Shown: positions 35,884 through 45,136, numbered from the stretch's first letter. The stretch is DNA of 64,000 nucleotides from an uncultured Lachnospiraceae bacterium (GCA_910587895.1 CAJUOE010000157.1:7585-71584), one strand, 5' to 3'. Numbers and translations: made by a program. The notes: a model not told the origin generated them from the letters alone.

Positions 35884-36441
35884 TTAGCGCCCCATCATCC
35901 GGAAAAATTCATCCAGAAGATGCTGATCCTTCGCAAACGCTCCTCTTGTCTCCACGGTAACTGTCTGCGTCCCGGGCTTTTTCACCCCACGCATCGTCAT
36001 GCACATATGCTCCGCCTCCAGCATCACCACGGCTCCCTTCGGTTTCAGGTACGTCATCAGCGCGTCTGCAATCTGTGCCGTCAGCTGCTCCTGAATCTGC
36101 GGACGGCGCGCATAAATTTCCACCGTCCGGGCCAGTTTGCTAAGTCCCACCACTTTCCCGTCCGGCAGGTAGGCGACATGCGCTTTCCCATAGAAAGGCA
36201 GCAAATGGTGTTCACAGACAGAATAAAAGACAATGTCTTTTTCCAGCACGATTCCACGCCCTGATGTATCAAATGTCTTGCCAAGGAGCTTATCTGGCGT
36301 CTTTCCCATTCCTTCAAAAAGCTCCTCGTACATCCGGGCAATCCTGTCCGGCGTCTCACGCAGCCCCTCTCTTTCACTTTCCTCTCCAATCCCCTCCAGC
36401 AAAAGGGTAACCGCCTGCCTGATTTTTTCCTTATCTATCAT
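35884..36441 (-). CDS. folE: GTP cyclohydrolase I
   Basis: 185 residues, the usual length. The zinc and active-site motifs [43 protein letters not shown] and [16 protein letters not shown] are complete. It catalyses the first step of pterin synthesis from GTP. Start ATG 36441 overlaps the folC end by 11 bases. Confidence 0.97.
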   Translation of the reverse strand: MIDKEKIRQAVTLLLEGIGEESEREGLRETPDRIARMYEELFEGMGKTPDKLLGKTFDTSGRGIVLEKDIVFYSVCEHHLLPFYGKAHVAYLPDGKVVGLSKLARTVEIYARRPQIQEQLTAQIADALMTYLKPKGAVVMLEAEHMCMTMRGVKKPGTQTVTVETRGAFAKDQHLLDEFFRMMGR

Positions 36442-37795
36442 TTTCTGTTTTCTCCTTAACAGTTTCTCGCAGTTCCCTCAGGTAGGACAGGGAACCAAAT
36501 GCAAGTATCATGGTTCTGTCGTCTGCCCTTGAAAGCGCCCGGTCTACCGCCTGTTCCACGGTCAGACAATTTGTCACCTGTCCATGGTACTTTCCCGCTT
36601 CAGCCGCCAATGCCTGTCCATTCATGGCTCTTGGATGATCCGGTGTGACCGTATACGCCTGATCTGCCAGTGGGAGCATAATCTTCAACATTTCCTGATG
36701 CTCTTTATCTGCAAGTACCCCTATTATATAAATTATTTTGTAATTTGTAAAACCCCTTTTTATAGTTTCTGATAATTTTAAAGCCGCATCGGCATTGTGC
36801 GCGCCATCCATCACAAACAGCGGATGTCTGCATAATATGGAAAACCTTCCTTCCCATTTGGCGCATAAAAGCCCCTTGCGAACATGATCCTCACGGATAT
36901 CGAACCCAATTTTCTTTAATATCTTTGCCGTCTCTATGGCGCAGACCGCGTTTTCTATCTGATAATTCCCCAGCAGAGAGAGCACAATTTCCTGCGTATC
37001 TTCAGAAAGATAACCTTCCGCCGCAGAAAAAGACGTGTCCCTGAACTCCTTCAGAGAATAACAAAATGTTTGCCGCATGTCATTCCCATCCGGACAATAC
37101 CGTACATGATCTGCCTTACCGGATTCGCTGTAGACCAAAACAGCATGTTTTTCCCGGCATACCTCCTCCAATACAGCCCGAATCTTTTGCTGTTCCGGCT
37201 TCATTGCCACAACATAAGAGCCCTCTTTGATAATTCCAGCTTTGGTACGGGCAATCTGTGTCAAATCGCCGCCCAGAAATTTCATATGATCCATGCTGAT
37301 GGACGTCAGCACACAGACGAGCGGGTCTGCAATGATATTGGTGGCATCCGTTTCGCCGCCCATCCCGGTCTCCAGAATTACCACTTCACAGTCTCGACGG
37401 TAGAACCAGAGAAATGACGCCGCCGTCTCTACCTCAAACACGGTGGGCTGTGCCATTCCTCTCGCAACCATGCGCTCACACGCCATGCGCACTTCAGATA
37501 TTACCTTCACAAACTCATCCACACAAATAGGCTCTCCGTTTATCTGGTACTGCTCCATACGGTCAAAAACAGCCGGAGAAGTGTACTTGCCTGCACGGAT
37601 TCCAGCCTGCTGAAGAATAGATGACAGCATGGCACACACCGAGCCCTTTCCATTCGTTCCAGCCACATGGATGAACCGAAGTTTATCCTGCACATTTCCA
37701 AGCTCATCCATCAGGTTATGCATGTTTTCCAGTCCCAGAATACTGCCGCTCTTTGCAATTTCTTCTAAATAGTCCCATACCTCATGTTCTGTCAT
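36431..37795 (-). CDS. folC: Folylpolyglutamate synthase / dihydrofolate synthase
   Basis: 454 residues. P-loop [43 protein letters not shown] loop, MDHMKFLG and the C-terminal ligase domain DGAHNADA match FolC. It adds glutamate to dihydropteroate and folates. Start ATG 37795 behind AGAGG; this ribosome site is the continuation of the T-run of the hairpin at 37806-37839. An in-frame GTG at 37831 lies inside that hairpin. First gene of folC-folE-folP-folBK. Confidence 0.95.
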   Translation of the reverse strand: MTEHEVWDYLEEIAKSGSILGLENMHNLMDELGNVQDKLRFIHVAGTNGKGSVCAMLSSILQQAGIRAGKYTSPAVFDRMEQYQINGEPICVDEFVKVISEVRMACERMVARGMAQPTVFEVETAASFLWFYRRDCEVVILETGMGGETDATNIIADPLVCVLTSISMDHMKFLGGDLTQIARTKAGIIKEGSYVVAMKPEQQKIRAVLEEVCREKHAVLVYSESGKADHVRYCPDGNDMRQTFCYSLKEFRDTSFSAAEGYLSEDTQEIVLSLLGNYQIENAVCAIETAKILKKIGFDIREDHVRKGLLCAKWEGRFSILCRHPLFVMDGAHNADAALKLSETIKRGFTNYKIIYIIGVLADKEHQEMLKIMLPLADQAYTVTPDHPRAMNGQALAAEAGKYHGQVTNCLTVEQAVDRALSRADDRTMILAFGSLSYLRELRETVKEKTENDR

Positions 37796-37805
37796 TTTAC
37801 CTCTA

Positions 37806-37839
37806 AAAAGCCCTGTGTGGCTTGCCCACACAGAGCTTT
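37806..37839 (-). terminator. Terminator/attenuator hairpin directly upstream of folC
   Basis: Minus-strand stem AAAGCTCTGTGTGG/CCACACAGGGCTTT (37839-37826 with 37820-37807, one mismatch), 5-base loop, then TTTTT. The next bases, AGAGG, are the folC Shine-Dalgarno. It ends the coiled-coil gene at 37917-38822, yet also sits in the folC leader. No clear promoter between hairpin and folC fits, so it may act by readthrough/attenuation. Confidence 0.75.
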
Positions 37840-37916
37840 CTCTCCTCCTTATCCGCGAAATACCACGCTATCATATCCACAAATCGTTCTGCAAGACATG
37901 CATATCTGGCATCCTG

Positions 37917-38822
37917 TTATAACAGGGAATCTACAACAATTCCCTTAATTTCTTCTTCCAGCAGTTTCTGCTCTTCCAGAATCTGCTGGGTATTGCGTAC
38001 CACTTCCTGATGTGCGTCCAACAGCTCCTGAACCTCCATATTGTCTGGAACCGGCTTTCTGTTTGCCGCCCTTTTCTTGATCTCCTCCAGATCTTCCTCG
38101 ACTTCTTTTGCCTTCTTCTCCTGTTCGGCGCGCGCTGCTGCCCGCTCGACGTCCTGCTTGACTTCCTCTTCCTTCTTCTCCTTGGCCTCCTCGACAACGT
38201 CTTTCAGGTCCTCATCAATCTTATCGACGGCTTCCTTTTTGAGCATCCCAATAATCTCATCACTGGCTGCCTCCAATGTCTTATCCGCTGCCTTTTCTGC
38301 ATCTACCATGCCGTGATGCTTGAGCACTTCCAGTTTCACCGCCTTAATCCCCCTCGTAGCCGTCTTGATAATGTCATGGGCGTCCTCATACTGTTTCCGC
38401 CAGTGCTTTTCCTCCTGATTCAATTCCGAGAGGCGCGTCTTATATTCTTCATTCTCCTTATCGGAATACAATTCTCCCAGTTCTTCTTTTTGTTTCCCGA
38501 TATCCTGTAACGCCGTATGAGCCTCCTCTGCTGCCGCCTTGCTAGTCTTAATGGAATCACGGCACTCTTCTAAGACGTCATCCACCATCTGATCCGATTT
38601 AAACTGATCCTTAATGAACTGCATGGCGTCTTCCATCGCCTTTTTCTTCTTCTCTGCAATAGAGTCCTGTACAAGATTGAGCTCAGAACCTTTGACCGCA
38701 CTATTTTTGACCCTGGCCTTGCCCTGTTTCCCTTCCTGTGACATGCCTTCCTTATTCTCTACCTGCTCTCTGTTGTTTGTATTCACAACTGTATCTGTAC
38801 CCGCTATTCCATTTATCTTCAT
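37917..38822 (-). CDS. Cytosolic coiled-coil protein with M-K-I-N-G-I-A-G-T-D N-terminus
   Basis: 301 residues, highly charged, mostly helical, no signal peptide. After a Ser/Thr/Asn-rich leader come long coils (about 60-180 and 200-295; for example EEHTALQDIGKQKEEL-like and KKEEEVKQDVERAAARAEQEKK). Start ATG 38822 with AAAGGAG 7 bases upstream. The first ten residues resemble those of the lytic transglycosylase at 43397-44152 (MRVNAIQGTD). I do not recognise the family. It ends at the hairpin before folC. Confidence 0.75.
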   Translation of the reverse strand: MKINGIAGTDTVVNTNNREQVENKEGMSQEGKQGKARVKNSAVKGSELNLVQDSIAEKKKKAMEDAMQFIKDQFKSDQMVDDVLEECRDSIKTSKAAAEEAHTALQDIGKQKEELGELYSDKENEEYKTRLSELNQEEKHWRKQYEDAHDIIKTATRGIKAVKLEVLKHHGMVDAEKAADKTLEAASDEIIGMLKKEAVDKIDEDLKDVVEEAKEKKEEEVKQDVERAAARAEQEKKAKEVEEDLEEIKKRAANRKPVPDNMEVQELLDAHQEVVRNTQQILEEQKLLEEEIKGIVVDSLL

Positions 38823-38877
38823 AAGCTCTCTCCTTTGCACAAAAAACTTCCCGTTATCTATAGTAAATATCGGCTTT

Positions 38878-39981
38878 TTATGTCATTTCTTTATCTTTTT
38901 TATGCAAACTCTTCTGATCATCCATATGGGAGATAACCATCAGCGCAATCTTAAACAGCATGGCGTCCTCAAACGTACGGATATCAAGCCCCAATGCTTT
39001 TTCTATACGTTCCAGACGGTAGACCAGCGTATTGCGGTGTACGTAGAGCTGTCTCGCCGTCTCTGAGATATTCAGGTTGTTCTCAAAGAATTTATTGATC
39101 GTTATCATGGTCTCCTCATCATAAATATCCGGTATTTTCTCTCCAAATATCTCCTTTAAGAACATTTCACAAAGGCTGACCGGAAGCTGATAAATCAAAC
39201 GCCCGATGCCGAGGTTTCCATAGAAAACCGTATCCCTATCCATATAGAAAATACGTCCAACCTCCAACGCCAGTTTCGCCTCCTGATAGGAACGTGCGAT
39301 ATCCGGCAGCAAATCTACCCGATTGCCATATCCTACCCTCACCTTGACCATCGCCTCCGCATGAAGGTTGTCCACCAAAGTGCGGGCCATTTTCCCAAGT
39401 TCTTCCTCCGACTCGATATCCCTGACGTCTTTCACCAGGACGACAGAATTTTCGTCTACCTCCGTCACGAAATCTCTCGATGCCGTCACAAAAAGGTTCC
39501 TTATGGTCTCAATCACCACGCTGTCCTTTTTGCCGGACACCTCAATCACAAACACCACCCTTGGCGCCGCATCAATATGCAGTTTCTTTGCCTTGTTATA
39601 AATATCCACCACCAGCATATTGCCCAGCAAGACATTCTGAATAAAACTGTTTCGATCCGTCTGTTCCCGATACGCACAGGCAAGATTACGTATCTGGCAG
39701 GCTGCAAGGCGTCCAATCATATAAGTCTCTTCATTGCCGGCATGGACTAACAGAACGTATTCCAGTTCATTTTCGATCATAATCTTAAAAAAATGACAGC
39801 CCAGAATCCTCTGGCTCTCCGCCATGGAATCTGCAAAACTGCAGACTGCCTCCTTCCTGTCCTCCCCAGACTCACAGGTTGCCGCCAGCAACTCTCCCCT
39901 GTCACTGTACAGTTCGAGTTCCACTCTGGAAATCTCCCTGATTTCCTCCAAAGTAACTTGCAATTTATGATTTGATATCAT
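38878..39981 (-). CDS. CdaR/PucR-like transcriptional regulator
   Basis: 367 residues. The C-terminal helix-turn-helix (NLNISETARQLYVHRNTLVYRLERIEKALGLD, about 305-340) is the PucR/CdaR signature (HTH_30). A central GGDEF-related CdaR domain and an N-terminal sensory part precede it. Family members respond to sugar diacids, purines or polyols. It stands between an unknown coiled-coil gene and a sugar-type ABC ATPase with its own promoter. Start ATG 39981 with GAGAGG upstream. Ligand unknown. Confidence 0.88.
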   Translation of the reverse strand: MISNHKLQVTLEEIREISRVELELYSDRGELLAATCESGEDRKEAVCSFADSMAESQRILGCHFFKIMIENELEYVLLVHAGNEETYMIGRLAACQIRNLACAYREQTDRNSFIQNVLLGNMLVVDIYNKAKKLHIDAAPRVVFVIEVSGKKDSVVIETIRNLFVTASRDFVTEVDENSVVLVKDVRDIESEEELGKMARTLVDNLHAEAMVKVRVGYGNRVDLLPDIARSYQEAKLALEVGRIFYMDRDTVFYGNLGIGRLIYQLPVSLCEMFLKEIFGEKIPDIYDEETMITINKFFENNLNISETARQLYVHRNTLVYRLERIEKALGLDIRTFEDAMLFKIALMVISHMDDQKSLHKKDKEMT

Positions 39982-40027
39982 GGATACCTCTCTTATCGTG
40001 TTTAAGATTTATTTGAATCTTTATAAC

Positions 40028-40036
40028 ATTATACCA
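40028..40036 (-). promoter_or_regulatory. Extended -10 promoter of CdaR-like gene
   Basis: Minus-strand TGGTATAAT, i.e. an extended -10 (TGN-TATAAT, with TATAAT at 40033-40028); the -35 region is poor. It lies about 47 bases upstream of the ATG at 39981. Confidence 0.5.
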
Positions 40037-40053
40037 TATAAGTTTCATTCAGA

Positions 40054-40092
40054 AAAGAGAATGTCCCTGCCCTGAGGCGAAACATTCTCTTT
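40054..40092 (-). terminator. Terminator of the sugar ABC ATPase gene
   Basis: Perfect 11-base stem AAAGAGAATGT/ACATTCTCTTT (40054-40064 with 40082-40092), 17-base loop, followed on the minus strand by TTTTCT. It lies about 40 bases after the ATPase gene stop. Confidence 0.75.
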
Positions 40093-40129
40093 CTCTTTGT
40101 TATGCCACCTGCTGTTTCACAGAAGATAA

Positions 40130-41242
40130 TCAGTGGGTAATTGTCAATTCTGTTTCTTTGTCAAATACATGAACCTTCTCAACATCCATCGCAAGCTTAA
40201 TCGAATCTCCAAGGCGCGCGGTAGTTCTGGAATCAACCTTCGCCGTCATGCTGGAACCGTTGATATTATAATACAGCAATACTTCGGAGCCAAGCAGCTC
40301 GTATCCGGTAACCTTCGTGTTAAATGTGCTGTCCTTGAAATTATCAAGCGCTACCGGGGAATCATCAATATCATCCGGACGAATGCCCAGTACCACGGTC
40401 TTGCCGTTGTAACCGCCGTCAATCAGTTTCTTGCCTTTTGCAGCCGGCAATACAATGCTGTTCTCGCCAAATGCCAGAGAAACGGTATCGCCCTGAACCT
40501 TACAGGTTGCATCCAGGAAATTCATCTGCGGGGAACCGATAAATCCGGCAACAAATAAATTATCCGGCTCGTTGTACAATTTCTGCGGAGAATCTACCTG
40601 CTGAATAATGCCATCCTTGAGGACAACAATTCTCGTTCCCAGCGTCATAGCCTCTACCTGGTCATGCGTTACATAAATGATGGTTGCGCCCAGTCTCTGA
40701 TGCAGGGAAGCAATCTCAGCACGCATCTGCACACGCAGCTTTGCATCCAGGTTCGACAGCGGCTCATCCATCAAAAATACCTTAGGCTCACGCACAATCG
40801 CACGTCCCATAGCCACACGCTGTCTCTGACCGCCGGACAAAGCCTTCGGCTTACGGTCTAACAGTTTATCCAAATCAAGAATCTTGGCAGCCTCTTCCAC
40901 TTTCTTCTTAATCTCTGCTTTCGGAACTTTCCTCAGTTTCAAACCAAACGCCATATTGTCAAATACGGTCATATGCGGATACAATGCGTAGTTCTGGAAT
41001 ACCATCGCAATGTCCCTGTCTTTCGGTTCCACATCGTTTACACGCTTGCCGTCAATCGTAAGCTCGCCGGAAGAGATTTCCTCCAGACCTGCCACCATTC
41101 GGAGAGTTGTGGACTTTCCACATCCGGAAGGACCTACAAAAATGATAAATTCCTTATCCTCAATCTCCAGGTTAAAATCCTTAACTGCCTCAAATCCGTT
41201 TGGATATACTTTACAAATGTTCTTTAATGATAAACTTGCCAT
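40130..41242 (-). CDS. ugpC: Sugar ABC transporter ATP-binding protein, MsmK/UgpC/MalK type
   Basis: 370 residues. ATPase domain: Walker A GPSGCGKSTT, Q-loop FQNYALYPHMTVFDNMAFGL, signature ALSGGQRQRVAMGRA, Walker B VFLMDEPLSNLD, YVTHDQVEAM. The C-terminal half is an OB/TOBE regulatory domain (GIRPDDI). ATG 41242 with AGGAGG 11 bases upstream. There are no permease or binding-protein genes next to it. In Firmicutes such orphan MsmK ATPases energise several carbohydrate importers, so a shared role is likely (inference). Confidence 0.93.
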   Translation of the reverse strand: MASLSLKNICKVYPNGFEAVKDFNLEIEDKEFIIFVGPSGCGKSTTLRMVAGLEEISSGELTIDGKRVNDVEPKDRDIAMVFQNYALYPHMTVFDNMAFGLKLRKVPKAEIKKKVEEAAKILDLDKLLDRKPKALSGGQRQRVAMGRAIVREPKVFLMDEPLSNLDAKLRVQMRAEIASLHQRLGATIIYVTHDQVEAMTLGTRIVVLKDGIIQQVDSPQKLYNEPDNLFVAGFIGSPQMNFLDATCKVQGDTVSLAFGENSIVLPAAKGKKLIDGGYNGKTVVLGIRPDDIDDSPVALDNFKDSTFNTKVTGYELLGSEVLLYYNINGSSMTAKVDSRTTARLGDSIKLAMDVEKVHVFDKETELTITH

Positions 41243-41530
41243 TTTACCAATTACCTCCTGTGATTTCTCTTTCTCTGCTTCGCAGAAATTTATAAAAATA
41301 TAGTACCAGATTTCCCGCAATAATACCACCTAACAACCTACCAAAAACGAATCCATATTCTTGTTAGATACGCCCAGAATAAACACGGCTATTTCCATTC
41401 TTCGTCAATTTAACGAAAATTACACATTTCTTCTATACAAAATAACGTATAGCTGCCCATAACGGTTCCGCCTGTTTGCTACATATAGGCTGAACTATTA
41501 CGCTGCTCCGGCATTTTTGCATGATTCGGG

Positions 41531-41559
41531 TTGTAAATTCCAGACACTTTAGTTATAAT
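41531..41559 (+). promoter_or_regulatory. Promoter of the phosphofructokinase gene
   Basis: TTGTAA (41531-41536), 17-base spacer, TATAAT (41554-41559), 33 bases before ATG 41593. It lies in the 350-base divergent gap 41243-41592. The rest of that gap is A/T-rich and held no ORF or fold I recognise; the divergent ugpC promoter was not clear. Confidence 0.75.
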
Positions 41560-41592
41560 AAGAAAAAAACATTTAGAGGAGGACCTATTATC

Positions 41593-42834
41593 ATGGGCAA
41601 GAAACGTAACATTATTGTAGGACAGTCAGGAGGCCCCACTTCCGTAATCAATTCGAGTCTGGCGGGCGTATATAAGACCGCTAAAGAAAGAGGATTCGAT
41701 AAAGTATATGGTATGCTGCACGGCGTACAGGGTTTATTGGATGAACAGTATGTGGATTTATCCACCCAGATTCATTCGGACATCGACATCGAACTGTTAA
41801 AGCGTACCCCATCTGCTTTTCTTGGCTCCTGCCGTTACAAACTGCCGGAAATCCACGAGAATCCGGAAATCTACGAGAAACTTTTTGAAATCATGGACAA
41901 GCTGGATATTGAGACTTTTATCTATATCGGCGGAAACGATTCCATGGACACCATCAAGAAATTATCCGACTACGCAATCGTCAAAGGACATTCCCAGAAA
42001 TTCCTTGGCGTACCTAAGACCATAGACAATGACCTGGCATTGACCGACCATACGCCTGGATTCGGAAGCGCTGCAAAATATATCGCTGCCTCCACCAAAG
42101 AGATTATCCGCGACGCCCTGGGCCTTACCTATAACAAAGAAATGATTACGATTATTGAAGTTATGGGACGTAATGCCGGATGGCTGACAGGCGCTACCGC
42201 CCTCGCCAAGACCGAGGAGTGCGAAGGACCGGACGCTATCTATCTGCCGGAGGCCACCTTTGACATTGACAAATTCTTACAGACCGTCAAAAGCTTGTTA
42301 GAGAAGAAAAAATCTATCGTCATTGCTGTTTCCGAGGGCATTAAGCTTGCCGATGGAAGATATGTATGTGAGCTGTCCGGCGGCGGAGAGTATGTAGACG
42401 CTTTCGGCCACAAACAGCTTCAGGGTACTGCCGCATATCTGGCAAGTTTCCTGGGTGCAGAGATTGGCTGCAAGACCCGCAGCGTTGAGTTCTCCACACT
42501 TCAGAGAAGCGCATCACACATGGCTTCCCGTGTAGACATTGACGAAGCATTCATGGTAGGCGGCGCTGCTGTCAAAGCGGCAGACGAAGGCGACACTGGC
42601 AAGATGGTTGTTATTGACCGTATTTCCGATGATCCTTATCAGAGTGCAGCCGGCATCTACGATGTACACCGGATTGCCAACCACGAAAAGGTAGTTCCGC
42701 GCAACTGGATGAATAAAGACGGCAACTATGTGACCGATGAATTTATCAACTATATTGAACCGTTGATTCAGGGAGATTACCAGCCGTTCATGGTAAATGG
42801 CCTTCCACAGCATCTGGTTCTTCGCAAGAACTAA
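41593..42834 (+). CDS. pfp: Pyrophosphate-dependent 6-phosphofructokinase
   Basis: 413 residues. The nucleotide/PPi loop GQSGGPTSVINSS and YIGGNDSMDT, and the substrate loop VPKTIDNDLALTDHTPGFGSAAKY, are present. Lys in PKTIDND and the GGND motif (instead of PGTIDND and GGDG of ATP enzymes) are the known signature of PPi-dependent PFKs. It phosphorylates fructose 6-phosphate reversibly in glycolysis. Start ATG 41593, with GGAGG 10 bases upstream; the in-frame ATG at 41521 precedes the promoter. Confidence 0.9.
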   Translation: MGKKRNIIVGQSGGPTSVINSSLAGVYKTAKERGFDKVYGMLHGVQGLLDEQYVDLSTQIHSDIDIELLKRTPSAFLGSCRYKLPEIHENPEIYEKLFEIMDKLDIETFIYIGGNDSMDTIKKLSDYAIVKGHSQKFLGVPKTIDNDLALTDHTPGFGSAAKYIAASTKEIIRDALGLTYNKEMITIIEVMGRNAGWLTGATALAKTEECEGPDAIYLPEATFDIDKFLQTVKSLLEKKKSIVIAVSEGIKLADGRYVCELSGGGEYVDAFGHKQLQGTAAYLASFLGAEIGCKTRSVEFSTLQRSASHMASRVDIDEAFMVGGAAVKAADEGDTGKMVVIDRISDDPYQSAAGIYDVHRIANHEKVVPRNWMNKDGNYVTDEFINYIEPLIQGDYQPFMVNGLPQHLVLRKN

Positions 42835-42850
42835 TCATATCGGATGATAT

Positions 42851-42888
42851 AAAAGTACCAGGCTCCAACAAAGGAACCTGGTACTTTT
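42851..42888. terminator. Bidirectional terminator between pfp and dut
   Basis: Perfect 12-base arms AAAAGTACCAGG/CCTGGTACTTTT (42851-42862 and 42877-42888) with a T-run on both strands. It lies between the stops of the two convergent genes and can serve both. Confidence 0.85.
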
Positions 42889-42942
42889 ATGTTCATCCAT
42901 TATGTAATTTCAGCAAACCATTTCATAACGTTCAACGGAAAT

Positions 42943-43377
42943 TTATTTCACACCGGTGGTTCCAAAACCGCCCCGGTTCTTATTTTCCAGTGAATCTGTC
43001 TCCTCAAATACAATATGCGGCTGGTTTTCCATAATGCGGAACTGGCAAATCCTGTCATTCCTGTGGATAACCGTGTCCCTGGTGGCATACACTGGCATGT
43101 ACCACATGTCCTCATTCCCACAGTAACTTCCGTCTATCACGCCACAGCTGTTCACCTGAAGGATGCCATAATTCTTAAACGTAGAGCTTCTCGGTACAAC
43201 ATGCGCCTCATACCCTTTCGGCAACTGCATTGCCACACCCAGCGGAATCAACCTGAACTCTCCGGTCTTAAGCTCAACCGTCTCACTGGCACGCAAGTCA
43301 ATCCAGTCCGACTTGCCATCAATATAAGCGAGCCTGTCAATTTCCTGTGTAAAATACTTTATCCTGATTGTTTCCAT
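42943..43377 (-). CDS. dut: dUTP diphosphatase (trimeric dUTPase family)
   Basis: 144 residues. The trimeric-dUTPase motifs are recognisable: AYIDGKSDWIDLRA, PRSSTFKNYGILQVNSCGVIDGSYCGNEDMW, RNDRICQFRI and a C-terminal RGGFGTTG flap that closes the active site. It hydrolyses dUTP to dUMP. Start ATG 43377 with AGGAGA 5-6 bases upstream; the in-frame TTG at 43395 is unlikely. It follows the lytic transglycosylase gene by 19 bases. Confidence 0.9.
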   Translation of the reverse strand: METIRIKYFTQEIDRLAYIDGKSDWIDLRASETVELKTGEFRLIPLGVAMQLPKGYEAHVVPRSSTFKNYGILQVNSCGVIDGSYCGNEDMWYMPVYATRDTVIHRNDRICQFRIMENQPHIVFEETDSLENKNRGGFGTTGVK

Positions 43378-43396
43378 TCCTGTCTCCTGATTCAAG

Positions 43397-44152
43397 TTAC
43401 TGGCCCAACAGATTCATCACAACCGGTGTGTAATGCAAGCCCTGATAAGCGTAGTAAGCATCGTTCTGTTTGTCCTCTTCCTTCTCCTGCTCTGCTTTTA
43501 CCTCTTCCTGCTCTGCCTGCTGCAGTTTGATATACATATCAATGAATTTCAGATAATCCTCGTAAGAGAAAAGCTGCTCCAAAATACTCTGATAATAAGT
43601 ATCTTCTACTTCCTGCACAGATGCTGCAGCCATGCTGCCATCTGTATTGATATTATAGGACGCATTCGGCACTTCCACGCCGCCGTTCATATATCCAGTC
43701 ACCTTGACCACATAATTCTGCGTCTCCTCGAAGGGGGGAATCCCGCCATATTTTGCAACATTATTGCTACCGGCATTGTACGCGGCAAGCGCAAGGCTGA
43801 CATTTCCATCATACTTCTCCAGCATTTGGCTGATATATTTCGTTCCGCCCATAATATTCTGGTAGGGGTCGTAAGAATCTGTAACGCCAAGCTCACGCGC
43901 CGTAGCCGGCATCAGCTGCATAATTCCCTGCGCCCCTGCGCCGGAAGTAGCATTGGGGTTAAAATCAGATTCCGCTTTCGCAATTGCCTTAATCAAGTTC
44001 TTCGGTACATTGTACTTCTCTGCCGCCTGTGCAAAAATCTCTTCCAGAGACGCTGTCGTCTGCAGATAAGAAGAGAAATCCTCTCCCTGCACCGCAGTTG
44101 TCGTTGTCTGAGTTCCGGTACTGTCCGTACCCTGTATCGCATTTACTCTCAT
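43397..44152 (-). CDS. Lytic transglycosylase (SLT domain) without signal peptide
   Basis: 251 residues. The SLT core lies at about 40-150: catalytic Glu in AIAKAESDFNPNA, GAQGIMQLMPATAREL, NIMGGTKYISQML, ALAAYNAGSNNV. It should cleave the MurNAc-GlcNAc bond of peptidoglycan. There is no Sec signal; the N-terminus (MRVNAIQGTD, Thr-rich) resembles that of the coiled-coil protein at 37917-38822. The C-terminal about 60 residues form a charged coil. ATG 44152 with AGGGAG upstream. Export route unclear. Confidence 0.9.
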   Translation of the reverse strand: MRVNAIQGTDSTGTQTTTTAVQGEDFSSYLQTTASLEEIFAQAAEKYNVPKNLIKAIAKAESDFNPNATSGAGAQGIMQLMPATARELGVTDSYDPYQNIMGGTKYISQMLEKYDGNVSLALAAYNAGSNNVAKYGGIPPFEETQNYVVKVTGYMNGGVEVPNASYNINTDGSMAAASVQEVEDTYYQSILEQLFSYEDYLKFIDMYIKLQQAEQEEVKAEQEKEEDKQNDAYYAYQGLHYTPVVMNLLGQ

Positions 44153-44169
44153 ATGAAATGACTCCCTTT

Positions 44170-45072
44170 CTATAGTTTTATTCCAGCTAACAAATCTGCA
44201 AGGCTCGTAGATGCATTTTCGTTGGAAATATACTGCTCTGTCTCTTCCGTCTTCTCCACATCTACCATTTCTTCTTCCAATGCCTTCATGCTGAGACTCA
44301 CCTTGTTGTCATTCGTGTTCAATATCTTGACCTTCACCTTCTGGCCTGTGCTAAGAACCTCCGAAGGCTTTCCTATCCTTCTCTGGGAAATCTGGGAAAT
44401 ATGTACCAGTCCACTGATTCCATCCCCCAAATCCACAAACGCGCCGTAAGGCATCAGTGATTCCACGGTTCCCTCAAGCACTGTTCCCGGTACCATCCGC
44501 GCAATCTTACGGTCATGCTCTTCCTGTTTCTTCTCCTTTAAGATAACTTTTACGGAAAGCACCAGTTTCTTTTTCGATTCCTCTACGGTAATCACCCTTG
44601 CCTGCACTTCACGTCCCAGCCAGTCCTCGGTAGCCTCCACATAAGACAAATCAAGCTGGGATGCCGGAATAAAACCACGAATTCCTTCCACATATGCAAC
44701 AACGCCGCTGGGAACAATTCCCGCTATCTTTACAGAAAGCTCTGTCTTCTCCTCAAAATATGTATGTAACTTCTCCCAGGCAAGCACATCATTGGCTTCT
44801 TTCTTAGACAACTGGATATTGCCTTGTCCATCATCAAGTTTCACGACCGTACCCTCGATGACATCCCCCGGATGCACATCTTCCATCACATGGAAATTCG
44901 GGTCATTACTCAGATCTTCCACTTTGATGACGCCCTGCGTATAATATTTCAAATCCAATGTTACTTCTTCCTCTGTCACGCCGAGCACGACTCCTGAAAT
45001 GATATCGCCTTCCTTAATTTCACGGAAGGATGCTTCTAACTCTTCTTTGTAATCTTCCATAGATTCTGCCAT
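44170..45072 (-). CDS. S1 RNA-binding domain protein, RpsA-like
   Basis: 300 residues with three S1 domains: about 18-90 (GDIISGVVLGVTEEEVTLDL), about 105-175 (VKIAGIVPSGVVAYVEGIRGFIPASQL) and about 195-265 (GTVLEGTVESLMPYGAFVDLGDGISGLVHISQIS). A short acidic tail follows. It resembles the shortened Firmicute homologues of ribosomal protein S1 (translation or RNA turnover). ATG 45072 with AAAGGAG 7-8 bases upstream. Same strand as SLT and dut with small gaps. Confidence 0.9.
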   Translation of the reverse strand: MAESMEDYKEELEASFREIKEGDIISGVVLGVTEEEVTLDLKYYTQGVIKVEDLSNDPNFHVMEDVHPGDVIEGTVVKLDDGQGNIQLSKKEANDVLAWEKLHTYFEEKTELSVKIAGIVPSGVVAYVEGIRGFIPASQLDLSYVEATEDWLGREVQARVITVEESKKKLVLSVKVILKEKKQEEHDRKIARMVPGTVLEGTVESLMPYGAFVDLGDGISGLVHISQISQRRIGKPSEVLSTGQKVKVKILNTNDNKVSLSMKALEEEMVDVEKTEETEQYISNENASTSLADLLAGIKL

Positions 45073-45136
45073 AATCAACGCTCCTTTTCCATATCTGCAT
45101 AATTATTATTATTTTAACAGAAAAGATGGAAAAATA

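Noticed and set aside
37796..37916. Tetrahydrofolate riboswitch upstream of folC
   Set aside because: The conserved THF-aptamer segments could not be found; only a terminator-like hairpin is visible.
41243..41329. 29-residue N-terminal extension of the sugar ABC ATPase
   Set aside because: ATG at 41242 follows AGGAGG and begins exactly at the conserved ATPase domain; the extension has no family support.
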